Assembly (NCBI GenBank): GCA_934454745.1
Contig: CAKSGP010000122.1
Coordinates: forward strand, 1-5,084
Source of the DNA: an uncultured Clostridia bacterium
GTDB taxonomy: Bacteria; Bacillota; Clostridia; UBA1381
Direction of reading: 5' to 3'
Length of the DNA: 5,084 bases
Shown here: positions 1 through 5,084 of the stretch, piece after piece
Position numbering within the stretch: the stretch's first letter is position 1
How the letters are laid out: the number at the start of each line of letters is the position of its first letter
The notes under the pieces: generated by a model
Told to the model about the DNA's origin: nothing
Database searches by the model: none
The model's input: only the letters and a program-made list of their open reading frames with translations
Made by a program: the position numbers and the translations under genes

Positions 1-5
1 GAATT

Positions 6-749
6 CTACTCAGTCATTTTTTTGCATACACAGCAATCATCAACTGCAAAATCACGCATCTTTTGAAGTGCCTTCTTTTCCAACCTTGAAATCTGCACCT
101 GGGAAACCCCAACCTCCTTTGAAACTTCGCTTTGAGTTTTTCCTCTGAAATAACGCATTATAATAATTTTACGCTCACGCTCATTAAGCTGTCCCAGCAT
201 TTGCCGTACAAACAGTCTGTCTACTATTTCGTTCTCGTTATCCTCTCCTGCTATAAGTCCCATAAGACATAGCCCGTCCTCGCCGTCAAGGACTTGTTCC
301 TGAAGGGATTGAGGCGGTGCAGATGCTTCAAATGCCTCTATCAGCTGTTCGGGTAAAATCCCACATTCTGCGGAAATTTCATTAACTGTCGGCGTTCTGC
401 CAAGCCTTTTTTCAAGAATTTCCATACAGCGTCTGCCCTTCATTGCCGTTTCTTTTATACTTCTGCTTACCTTTATTGTGCCATCATCGCGGAGAAACCG
501 TTTGATTTCACCAATAATCATAGGAATGGCATAGGTTGAAAACTGTACTCCGAAGGATGTGTCAAATTTCCTTATTGCTTTTACAAGTCCCATTGATCCT
601 ATCTGAACAAGATCCTCTTTGTCGTACATACGATTTTCAAACTTTGAGACAACGCTGTAGACAAGTCCCATATTATTTTTAACAAGCTTTGGCATCGCCT
701 GTTCGTCACCATTACAAAATCTTTCTAAAAGTTCTGCATTATCCTGCAT
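6..749 (-). CDS. sigF: RNA polymerase sigma factor SigF (forespore-specific sigma-F)
   Basis: Directs RNA polymerase to early forespore genes after asymmetric division; it is held inactive by SpoIIAB until SpoIIAA releases it. From the ATG at 749 the protein has 247 residues, close to the roughly 255 of Bacillus SigF. Core-binding and -10-recognition region 2 spans about residues 24-97, with DLVQIGSMGLVKAIRKFD and FSTYAIPMIIGEIKRFLRDD. Region 3 covers about 98-140 (LGRTPTVNEIS). Region 4 covers about 188-233, with the helix-turn-helix around TQSEVSKEVGVSQVQISRLE. There is no region 1.1, as expected for this family. A GTG at 755 is also in frame, but AAAGG at 760-764 lies only 4 nt from it and 10 nt from the ATG, so I prefer the ATG. 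The start overlaps the end of spoIIAB by 11 bp, which suggests translational coupling. The tail DDCCVCKK carries three cysteines, an oddity of unknown meaning. The stop is 5 bp from the window edge. Confidence 0.96.
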   Translation of the reverse strand: MQDNAELLERFCNGDEQAMPKLVKNNMGLVYSVVSKFENRMYDKEDLVQIGSMGLVKAIRKFDTSFGVQFSTYAIPMIIGEIKRFLRDDGTIKVSRSIKETAMKGRRCMEILEKRLGRTPTVNEISAECGILPEQLIEAFEASAPPQSLQEQVLDGEDGLCLMGLIAGEDNENEIVDRLFVRQMLGQLNERERKIIIMRYFRGKTQSEVSKEVGVSQVQISRLEKKALQKMRDFAVDDCCVCKKMTE

Positions 750-1173
750 TATCACTCAGCCTTTTTTTCATAGTTATCTGTGTTCCCTTTCCGATTTCAC
801 TTTCCACCGAAAGCTCGTCCATAAACGCTTCCATTATCGAAAATCCCATACCCGAACGCTCGCTGTCAGGTTTTCCTGTATATAGCGGTTTTCGTGCTTT
901 CTCTATATCGGGTATTCCGCAACCATTATCTGAAATTATATATGTAACAGTTCTTTCCTTAATTTCGCCCTTAATTATTATTTCGCCCTCATCGCAGTCA
1001 TAGCCGTGTATGATTGCATTTGTCACTGCCTCAGAAATTGCAGTTTTAATCTCAGATATCTCCTCAAGTGTTGGATCAAGTTCTAGTACGAATGCGGCAC
1101 AAACCGTCCTTGCAAACCGTTCGTTTTCGGATTTTGACGGTATTTTTAAGGTCATTGTATTTAGATTATTCAT
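739..1173 (-). CDS. spoIIAB: Anti-sigma F factor / serine kinase SpoIIAB
   Basis: Binds and inhibits sigma-F in the predivisional cell and phosphorylates SpoIIAA with ATP; it is a partner-switching regulator of the GHKL (HATPase_c) family. The protein has 144 residues, the usual length. Visible ATP-binding motifs are the N box SEAVTNAIIHGYD (E48, N52), the G1 box DNGCGIPD (D82, G84, G86) and the G2 box ERSGMGFSIM (G108, G110). The SEAVTNAIIHGY and RSGMGF stretches are the same as I recall for the Bacillus protein. The ATG at 1173 overlaps the spoIIAA stop as ATGA, and AAAGGTG lies 7 nt upstream, inside the end of spoIIAA. The gene end overlaps the start of sigF. These overlaps favour balanced synthesis of the three proteins. 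No key residue is missing. Confidence 0.97.
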   Translation of the reverse strand: MNNLNTMTLKIPSKSENERFARTVCAAFVLELDPTLEEISEIKTAISEAVTNAIIHGYDCDEGEIIIKGEIKERTVTYIISDNGCGIPDIEKARKPLYTGKPDSERSGMGFSIMEAFMDELSVESEIGKGTQITMKKRLSDNAG

Positions 1174-1529
1174 ATTTTTACACCTTTCAATCTGTTTTTT
1201 TCATTTATTCCCTTTTGTAGTGTATCACTTAAAATAACAAGCGGTAAAAGTCCTGACATTTCAATAATACGTTTTATCTGCTCCGTTGCATCGTATATAA
1301 TAACAGAACCACCAAGAGCCGTTACAGTTTTATACCTGCCTATAATCATACCTATACCTGAGGAATCCATAAAAGACACTCGTCCGAAATCAAAGGCAAT
1401 ATTTATTGCACCCGAACGACGTATCTCCTTCTCTGTCACACGTTTAATTTCACCTGAGGTATGGTGGTCTATCTCTCCCACAGGACGCACCAGAACCATT
1501 CTTTGTTTTGGAATTACCGATATTTCCAT
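1170..1529 (-). CDS. spoIIAA: Anti-sigma F factor antagonist SpoIIAA (STAS domain)
   Basis: Anti-anti-sigma factor: the unphosphorylated form binds SpoIIAB and frees sigma-F in the forespore; SpoIIAB inactivates it by phosphorylation, and the SpoIIE phosphatase reverses this in known systems. A single STAS domain fills the 119 residues (Bacillus: 117). Diagnostic stretches are VGEIDHHT at 18-24 and FMDSSGIGMIIGRYK at 53-67; S56 in D-S-S-G is the expected phosphorylated serine. I chose the ATG at 1529 because GGAG lies 6 nt upstream and the protein then starts where the family does. Longer versions from GTG 1556 or ATG 1541 lack a good ribosome binding site and would add non-conserved residues. 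First gene of the spoIIA operon, overlapping spoIIAB by 4 bp. Confidence 0.96.
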   Translation of the reverse strand: MEISVIPKQRMVLVRPVGEIDHHTSGEIKRVTEKEIRRSGAINIAFDFGRVSFMDSSGIGMIIGRYKTVTALGGSVIIYDATEQIKRIIEMSGLLPLVILSDTLQKGINEKNRLKGVKI

Positions 1530-1600
1530 TTCATTCTCCATTCTGCCGTTATGCACGGCCTAAATATATTGAGGATATAAAACTATCCCGCAAGCTTCTG

Positions 1601-1627
1601 ATTATATATTACTCCAAACGTTCCTTA
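1601..1627 (-). promoter_or_regulatory. Likely spoIIA operon promoter, sigma-H-like with a sigma-A -10
   Basis: On the minus strand TAAGGAACG (1619-1627) carries the AGGAA core of a sigma-H -35 element. After 11 bp comes ATATAAT (1601-1607), which fits RnnGAAT except for T in place of G. The same bases contain a perfect sigma-A -10, TATAAT, but no good sigma-A -35 lies 16-18 bp upstream. In Bacillus the operon is read by sigma-H together with phosphorylated Spo0A. The implied start near 1594 leaves an untranslated leader of about 65 nt. A second, poorer pairing (AAAGGTTTA at 1628-1636 with GAGTAAT at 1608-1614) has 13 bp spacing. Confidence 0.5.
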
Positions 1628-1655
1628 TAAACCTTTGATGAAAAATAACAGCTTT

Positions 1656-1663
1656 TGTCGACA
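1656..1663 (-). promoter_or_regulatory. Candidate Spo0A box, promoter-proximal
   Basis: TGTCGACA, which is its own reverse complement, matches the Spo0A box TGTCGAA at 6 of 7 positions. On the plus strand it is preceded by TTT and on the minus strand followed by AAA, as in strong 0A boxes. It lies about 62-69 bp upstream of the inferred spoIIA start site, a normal place for activator binding. Assigned by motif and position only. Confidence 0.5.
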
Positions 1664-1700
1664 TTAAAAAACCGTCTGACAATTTTCGTCAAACGGTTAT
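1664..1700 (-). terminator. Rho-independent terminator of the surface protein-srtB unit
   Basis: On the minus strand AACCGTTTGAC (1688-1698) pairs with GTCAGACGGTT (1670-1680) around the 7-nt loop GAAAATT. This gives an 11-bp stem with one G-U pair, followed by a run of six T (1666-1671). On the plus strand the G-U becomes a C-A mismatch, so the structure favours minus-strand RNA. The sortase stop codon (1689-1691) lies within the first arm. It should separate the sortase unit from the spoIIA operon. Confidence 0.88.
1685..1691 (-). promoter_or_regulatory. Candidate Spo0A box, promoter-distal
   Basis: TGACGAA on the minus strand fully matches the Spo0A box TGNCGAA, in the context TTTGACGAAAAT. 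It starts 28 bp upstream of the second candidate box, close to three helical turns, and about 91-97 bp upstream of the inferred spoIIA start. Its TGA is also the sortase stop codon, and it lies in the terminator stem and loop, so the match could be accidental. Confidence 0.4.
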
Positions 1701-2444
1701 TTTTCGTGCAAATACGACAAATCTCTCATTGTCCGTATTATATGAGCAGGTGGATAGAGTCAGTATTTTATCTCCCTTTACAGGAATAATATCTGTTTTA
1801 TACATGCTTTGCTTTATACATTGAGCTATGAATTTATCAAAATCTGCATCCGTGTCAGCATTTATGAAATTATAATACTTAAACTCATTTGTTTCGCCAA
1901 CCTTCGTATGAAAGACTGCAAATATCTCATACTTACAAATGTCTTTGAGGGTATCAAATTCAATGATTTTATGGGACTCGTAAAATTTACGCTCCTTGTA
2001 TTTTAATAAGTCACAAAACATTGTTCCATTACGCATATTATGTGCATAAATAATTGTATTATCACTTTGCGGTTCAATACTGCACTGGTAGTCCATAAAC
2101 GGGATTCCTGAACTGCTGTATTCCCTATTAAAATCCCGATGCAGATAGTAAGCATTAGATTGAATACTCTGTACTACGGGATAGTCTATATTGGTATCCT
2201 CTATTCTTATCCAGCCTACGGTATCGTTATTCTGTTCATAAAGTGCTTTATATTTATTGAGCCTTGCTTCTTTGGAGTCGTTATCTGTATTGGTATTGGG
2301 GATTTGAGTGGTTACAGACTCTTTTACAGCTCCCATATTATTCTTATCCTTATTTCTGTCGGCGAGTTCACCCCAAATCAAAGCTATACATATTATAAAT
2401 ACAAAAATTAAAAGGATTTGAATAAGTGTAATTTTACCTTTCAC
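1689..2444 (-). CDS. srtB: Class B sortase (SrtB family)
   Basis: Membrane-anchored cysteine transpeptidase that cleaves a C-terminal sorting motif in secreted proteins and joins them to the cell wall. The 251 residues show a short cytoplasmic start (MKGK), one membrane segment at about 5-25, a polar linker rich in N, T and D at about 28-62, then the sortase domain. Catalytic residues are visible: H135 in IIYAHNM, C233 in the signature TLSTC, and R241 in NERFVVFARK. GWIRIEDTNIDYPVVQ (77-92) and YYLHRDF are typical of class B. The start is GTG at 2444, with AAAGGA 9 nt upstream; an ATG 5 nt earlier meets a stop after one further codon. It follows the NPKTG protein gene by 21 bp without a terminator, so that protein is its likely substrate. 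The stop codon lies inside the terminator stem. Which wall cross-link it uses cannot be told. Confidence 0.94.
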   Translation of the reverse strand: MKGKITLIQILLIFVFIICIALIWGELADRNKDKNNMGAVKESVTTQIPNTNTDNDSKEARLNKYKALYEQNNDTVGWIRIEDTNIDYPVVQSIQSNAYYLHRDFNREYSSSGIPFMDYQCSIEPQSDNTIIYAHNMRNGTMFCDLLKYKERKFYESHKIIEFDTLKDICKYEIFAVFHTKVGETNEFKYYNFINADTDADFDKFIAQCIKQSMYKTDIIPVKGDKILTLSTCSYNTDNERFVVFARKITV

Positions 2445-2465
2445 TTCATCAAATCCTTTCTGTTT

Positions 2466-2960
2466 TTAGTTATTGGTTTTGCCTCTGCGTTTTATTACTT
2501 CAAGTCCTGCAATTGCAAGAATTGCTAAAATTCCTACACCTATTACAATACCGGCTCCGCTATCACCCGTTTTCGGGTTATCCTTTGAGTTGTCCGGGTT
2601 TTTCGGCGTTGCCGTCGAGGTCAGGGCATCCGTTGAAACCTTATCGAATTTAAGGCGTGCTTTTTCATTACCGTCAAGAGGCTTGATTTTAATTACATCG
2701 CCTGTTTCCAACGCTACAACAGTCTGTTTAACACTTGTACCTGATACGGGATTTTCTGTAATCACCGTTTCACTCTTTATACCGCCTGCAGATGATAAAA
2801 TCTGAAGTTTGCCGTTACCTGATACTGCAAATCGTCCCGCCGGAATGTCCTTACCGCAAACCTTTGTTATTTCGTTTGATTTCGCTGTCGGATCCTGTGA
2901 GGTACTACCGGAATCATTATCATCACCAAAAAGGTCAATCAGAAACGTCCATATTGGGAT
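2466..2960 (-). pseudogene. C-terminal part of NPKTG sortase substrate, frameshifted from its N-terminus
   Basis: This frame is open from 2960 to the TAA at 2466-2468 but has no credible start. The GTG at 2765 sits inside a conserved-looking domain and has no ribosome binding site. From a junction at 2936 it encodes 156 residues. First comes an acidic linker (DLFGDDNDSGSTS), then a beta-rich domain starting CGKDIPAGRFAVSGNGKLQI, like the short DIPAG-type domains of clostridial surface proteins and lipoproteins. A Pro/Asn/Lys/Asp spacer leads to the sorting signal: NPKTG, a hydrophobic segment of about 20 residues, and the tail IKRRGKTNN. NPKTG fits class B sortases of clostridia, which accept NPxTG/SPxTG/PPxTG motifs. 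The signal peptide lies in the preceding frame. Either the gene is broken, the assembly has an indel, or ribosomes shift frame. The domain's role is unknown. Confidence 0.8.
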
Positions 2961-3408
2961 CTATCAGAGAATATGTAATATTATATGTTTTTTTCTCATT
3001 CGCACTAAAAGCGCCAATGGGAATATCCTTATACAAAGCATCAGCCTTTACAGGTTCAGCATCTGCACTGTCATATACAGCTTTCCCACTTACGTCATTT
3101 ATCTTAATATTATAATTATTAAGCGGAGTTGTAGTCTGAGATGAAATGCTTTTGCTTACTTTAAGTCTTAAGGATACTGTTGCATCCTCAGCCGCTGTTA
3201 TAGTAAATTCCTGCGTCTTTTCAGTTTTGCAATCAGTTATACCGGGAATTACCGTATCTGCATTTTTTGTATTTGTATTTTCTGTTATATTTACACTAAC
3301 TTCATTTATTCCGTTTGATAAGACAACCGCAGGTGTTTCTGCCATAGCCTCTATGGGCAACAATGCCGCAACAAAGGCCGCAATCAAGGATAAATATATC
3401 TTTTTCAA
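2935..3408 (-). CDS. N-terminal part of a secreted surface protein (signal peptide; separated from its sorting signal)
   Basis: Encodes 157 residues ending at a TGA (2935-2937). The signal peptide is clear: MKKIYLS, a hydrophobic core LIAAFVAALLPI, and cleavage most likely after AMA (residue 23). The mature part is threonine-, asparagine- and alanine-rich and looks beta-stranded. Its later half (PLNNYNIKINDVSGKAVYDS, then YKDIPIGAFSANEKKTYNITY) resembles immunoglobulin-like or pilin-like domains of sortase-anchored proteins, but I recognise no named family. The start is TTG at 3408 with AAAGGAG 8 nt upstream; the longer frame from ATG 3453 overlaps the promoter -10 and would bury the signal peptide. 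A +1 shift near the stop would add 156 residues and restore a 313-residue cell-wall protein. If the stop is real, the product would be secreted but not anchored. Read from its own promoter and followed by srtB. Confidence 0.8.
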   Translation of the reverse strand: MKKIYLSLIAAFVAALLPIEAMAETPAVVLSNGINEVSVNITENTNTKNADTVIPGITDCKTEKTQEFTITAAEDATVSLRLKVSKSISSQTTTPLNNYNIKINDVSGKAVYDSADAEPVKADALYKDIPIGAFSANEKKTYNITYSLIDPNMDVSD

Positions 3409-3416
3409 TATAAACG

Positions 3417-3423
3417 CTCCTTT
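3417..3423 (-). promoter_or_regulatory. Ribosome binding site fixing a TTG start
   Basis: AAAGGAG on the minus strand, 8 nt before the TTG at 3408. It is the strongest ribosome binding site in the window and decides the start of the secreted protein in favour of TTG, just before the KKIYLS signal-peptide beginning. Confidence 0.85.
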
Positions 3424-3443
3424 ATATGCTATATTCAAAATAC

Positions 3444-3472
3444 AGTATATCATATAATTTAAGATTTGTCAC
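3444..3472 (-). promoter_or_regulatory. Sigma-A-type promoter of the surface protein-srtB unit
   Basis: On the minus strand GTGACA (3467-3472) and TATACT (3444-3449) are separated by exactly 17 bp. These differ from TTGACA and TATAAT by one base each. Transcription would start near 3437, giving a leader of about 30 nt before the TTG at 3408. The -35 is 22 bp past the pheA stop, and I see no terminator between them, so read-through from pheA is also possible. Confidence 0.72.
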
Positions 3473-3494
3473 CACTTTTAATGTTAAATTTTTA

Positions 3495-4322
3495 TTACAA
3501 ATTCTCATATGGGTAGCTTCCCAAAAATTTATAAAACATAGAGCTCTTTTTCACCTTATCAAGAGCAAAATATATTTTTGCATCATCAATGTTACCCTCA
3601 AGGTCTATAAAAAACACGTACTTGCCAAGTTCGTTTTTCATTGGGCGTGATTCAATTTTTAACAGATTGATTTTTTCATTACCGAGAAGTCCGATTGCAC
3701 GGTATAATGCTCCAGGCACATGCTCTGTTGAAAACACAACCGAGCTTTTGTCTTTACCCGTTACCTCCATATTTCTCTTTTTGCTTATTAGCGCAAATCG
3801 TGTAAAGTTATTAACATCATCATTACATTCTGAGTGCATTATATCAAGTCCGTATCGGTTTGCGGCAGATTCAGGGGCAATAGCCGCAACAGTTCCGTCA
3901 CTGTCGTTTACCAGCTTTGCCGCCGCCGCAGTTGATGATGATGCTTTTACTTCTACCCCGCAAAATTCTTTTTCAAGAAGCTTGGAGCATTGCCCCAACG
4001 CCTGGGGATGGGAGATTATAAGCTTTATATCCTCTTTCTTTGTTCCTTTTTTTACCATTAAATTCTGCTTTATTCTGAGTATATACTCACCTATTATATA
4101 GACATCGCACTCAAAGGCAAGCATATCAAGAGTTGCTGTTACACTGCCGTTTAAGCTGTTCTCAATAGGTACAATACACGAATGAATCTCACCCTTATCA
4201 ACTGCCTTTATGGCACTTGCAATGGTGGGGTATTCTTTAAGCTCCGATTTCCCTTTTGACCACCTAAGAGCCGCCTCCTGAGAAAAGGTTCCGTCAGGAC
4301 CGAGATAACCTAAAATTTCCAT
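3495..4322 (-). CDS. pheA: Prephenate dehydratase (monofunctional, ACT domain)
   Basis: Converts prephenate to phenylpyruvate, the committed step to phenylalanine, in the cytoplasm. The 275 residues match the monofunctional type, without a chorismate mutase domain. The catalytic domain spans about 1-180, with GYLGPDGTFSQEAA at the start, VPIENSLNGSV (51-61) and the conserved catalytic TRF (174-176). The ACT domain (about 193-275) binds phenylalanine for feedback inhibition, shown by GALY (204-207) and ESRP (224-227). I chose the ATG at 4322 because the family begins just before GYLGP. AAAGGA at 4339-4344 is 16 nt upstream, unusually far; an in-frame TTG at 4337 is only 1 nt from it and TTG 4349 precedes it. 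The true start could therefore be a non-standard codon in between. It follows aroF, with a hairpin and a palindromic repeat in the gap. Confidence 0.96.
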   Translation of the reverse strand: MEILGYLGPDGTFSQEAALRWSKGKSELKEYPTIASAIKAVDKGEIHSCIVPIENSLNGSVTATLDMLAFECDVYIIGEYILRIKQNLMVKKGTKKEDIKLIISHPQALGQCSKLLEKEFCGVEVKASSSTAAAAKLVNDSDGTVAAIAPESAANRYGLDIMHSECNDDVNNFTRFALISKKRNMEVTGKDKSSVVFSTEHVPGALYRAIGLLGNEKINLLKIESRPMKNELGKYVFFIDLEGNIDDAKIYFALDKVKKSSMFYKFLGSYPYENL

Positions 4323-4354
4323 AGCTATGACTATCAAATCCTTTCGCAAAACTT

Positions 4355-4459
4355 AAGTTTGAAAGAAAATTGTTCAAATTTTGCGTACACACGAGCGAGG
4401 CTATACACAAGTATGCGAGCAAGTGCGAACGCGCAATATGGTCAATTTTATTCAAACTT
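4355..4459. repeat. 105-bp imperfect palindrome (MITE-like or intergenic repeat) between aroF and pheA
   Basis: The outer arms AAGTTTGAAAGAAAATTG (4355-4372) and CAATTTTATTCAAACTT (4443-4459) are inverted copies with one extra base and one mismatch. Further in, TTGCG (4381-4385) mirrors CGCAA near 4432-4436. The exact middle folds as ATAC-ACAA-GTAT (4403-4414). The central 50 bp is GC-rich (GAGCGAGG, TGCGAGCAAG, TGCGAACGCG), unlike the AT-rich flanks. The symmetry about one centre suggests one mobile or repeated unit, or a long RNA hairpin in the pheA leader. There is no coding capacity and no clear target-site duplication. A 12-bp perfect palindrome, AAACTTAAGTTT (4349-4360), overlaps the pheA-side end. 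Confidence 0.62.
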
Positions 4460-4469
4460 TTATTCTTCT

Positions 4470-4497
4470 AAAAGGGGGCTGCAATTTACTACAACCC
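4470..4497 (-). terminator. Weak terminator-like hairpin after aroF
   Basis: On the minus strand GGGTTGTA (4490-4497) pairs with TGCAGCCC (4476-4483) around a 6-nt loop; two of the eight pairs are G-U. CC and four T follow (4470-4473). The short T run offset by CC points to a leaky terminator or attenuator rather than a complete stop. The pairs are better in minus-strand RNA than in plus-strand RNA, which fits the direction of aroF. Confidence 0.45.
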
Positions 4498-4506
4498 TAT
4501 AAATTT

Positions 4507-5084
4507 TTATATTGTTTTGCCTACTGCTTGTGCAATACTTGAAATCTCCTTCATAAGAGCATCAAACTTTTCAGGCTTTAATGACTGCGGACCGTCAGAT
4601 GATGCACATTCGGGGCAATCGTGAACCTCTATCATAAGTCCGTCTGCACCTGCCGCAACAGCCGCTTTTGCCAAAGACGGAACATATTTATATGTTCCCG
4701 AAGCATGACTCGGATCGCCTATAATCGGAAGATGTGTCAATTCCTGTGTTACAGGGATTGCACTTACGTCAAAGGTGTTTCTTGTAGATGTTTCGTAAGT
4801 TCTTATTCCACGCTCACAAAGGATAACGCTGTTATCACCCTCAGACAGAATATATTCAGCCGCCATAAGCCATTCCTCGATTGTACTTGCAAGACCGCGC
4901 TTTAAAAGTACTGGCTTATTAATCTTTCCAACCTCACGCAACAGCTTGAAGTTCTGCATATTTCTTGCACCAATCTGGATAATATCCGAGTACTCTGCCA
5001 CAAGTTCAGCATCACGTGTATCCATAAGCTCTGTACATATCGGCATATCAAGCTCATCGCCTGCTTTACGCATTATCTTAAGAC
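4507..5084 (-). CDS. aroF: 3-deoxy-7-phosphoheptulonate (DAHP) synthase, class I-beta, 5'-truncated by window edge
   Basis: Condenses phosphoenolpyruvate and erythrose 4-phosphate, the first step of the shikimate pathway. Only the last 191 codons are present; the frame is open through the right edge (first whole codon at 5082), so the ATG at 5073 is internal. Motifs in order: PICTELMD, IQIGARNMQNF, KPVLLKRGL, VILCERGIRTYE, IIGDPSHASG, ADGLMIEVH, SDGPQSL. The metal ligands expected in this part are visible: His of GDPSH, Glu of MIEVH and Asp of SDGPQ. The fourth, the Cys of an AGPCSVE-type motif, would lie outside the window, as would any N-terminal regulatory domain. These motifs match the Bacillus/Thermotoga type and not the E. 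coli AroFGH type. A CxxC (DCPEC) replaces the usual PxPE-like loop without changing its length. It ends in TAA, followed by a weak hairpin and the palindrome before pheA. Confidence 0.95.
   Translation of the reverse strand, partial: LKIMRKAGDELDMPICTELMDTRDAELVAEYSDIIQIGARNMQNFKLLREVGKINKPVLLKRGLASTIEEWLMAAEYILSEGDNSVILCERGIRTYETSTRNTFDVSAIPVTQELTHLPIIGDPSHASGTYKYVPSLAKAAVAAGADGLMIEVHDCPECASSDGPQSLKPEKFDALMKEISSIAQAVGKTI

Noticed and set aside
1..6. GAATTC at the exact left end
   Set aside because: An EcoRI site could mark a cloning or fragment boundary, but one 6-bp match at a window edge is not evidence for anything.
689..1003. Plus-strand frame of 104 codons across sigF/spoIIAB
   Set aside because: Shadow frame opposite two well-conserved overlapping genes; no domain and no plausible start signal.
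1530..1556. Longer SpoIIAA from GTG 1556 or ATG 1541
   Set aside because: No good ribosome binding site; the ATG at 1529 has GGAG at 6 nt and matches the family's N-terminus.
2466..2765. Independent 99-residue gene starting at GTG 2765
   Set aside because: The GTG is the valine of SETVITEN within a continuous domain that extends upstream in the same frame to 2960, and it has no ribosome binding site.
3473..3494. Terminator directly after pheA
   Set aside because: The gap is very AT-rich with no GC-containing stem, so no terminator can be supported.
3589..4101. Open plus-strand frame of 170 codons opposite pheA
   Set aside because: Antisense to a strongly conserved gene, has no recognisable domain, and its serine- and phenylalanine-rich composition is what the complement of pheA would give.
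4323..4506. T-box riboswitch or phenylalanine attenuator leader before pheA
   Set aside because: No AGGGTGG-type T-box sequence is visible. The only short frame found (TTG near 4444, 14 codons) has no phenylalanine codons and no ribosome binding site.

Overview
The window comes from an AT-rich, spore-forming Firmicute, most likely a gut-type clostridium (Clostridia; a Ruminococcus/Oscillospiraceae-like host is my inference). The reasons are a complete spoIIA operon (spoIIAA-spoIIAB-sigF), low GC, AGGAG-type ribosome binding sites, TTG/GTG starts, and a class B sortase with an NPKTG-type substrate. Every gene I can support lies on the minus strand, so transcription runs from right to left.

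Right part (about 3495-5084): the 3' part of aroF (class I-beta DAHP synthase, cut by the window edge) and a complete monofunctional prephenate dehydratase gene, pheA. These are the first step of the shikimate pathway and the phenylalanine-specific branch. A weak terminator-like hairpin and a 105-bp imperfect palindromic element (4355-4459) lie between them. The element is GC-rich in the middle and resembles a MITE or intergenic repeat.

Middle part (about 1664-3472): a small surface-display cassette with its own promoter (GTGACA-17-TATACT). A secreted protein with a signal peptide and a C-terminal NPKTG sorting signal is followed 21 bp later by a class B sortase, and a strong terminator closes the unit. 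As given, the substrate gene is broken: signal peptide and first domain are in one frame, second domain and sorting signal in another. A single +1 shift near 2935-2960, next to a UGA-C stop, would join them into a protein of about 313 residues.

Left part (6-1691): the spoIIA operon, with ATGA and 11-17 bp gene overlaps. It encodes anti-anti-sigma factor SpoIIAA, anti-sigma factor/kinase SpoIIAB and forespore sigma factor F. Upstream is a sigma-H/sigma-A-like promoter and two good matches to the Spo0A binding box. One of those boxes overlaps both the sortase stop codon and the sortase terminator hairpin.

I see no tRNA, rRNA, CRISPR array or transposase gene, and no stretch over 300 bp without a gene. 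The most interesting points are the frameshifted sortase substrate, the palindromic element before pheA, and the compact control region between srtB and spoIIA.
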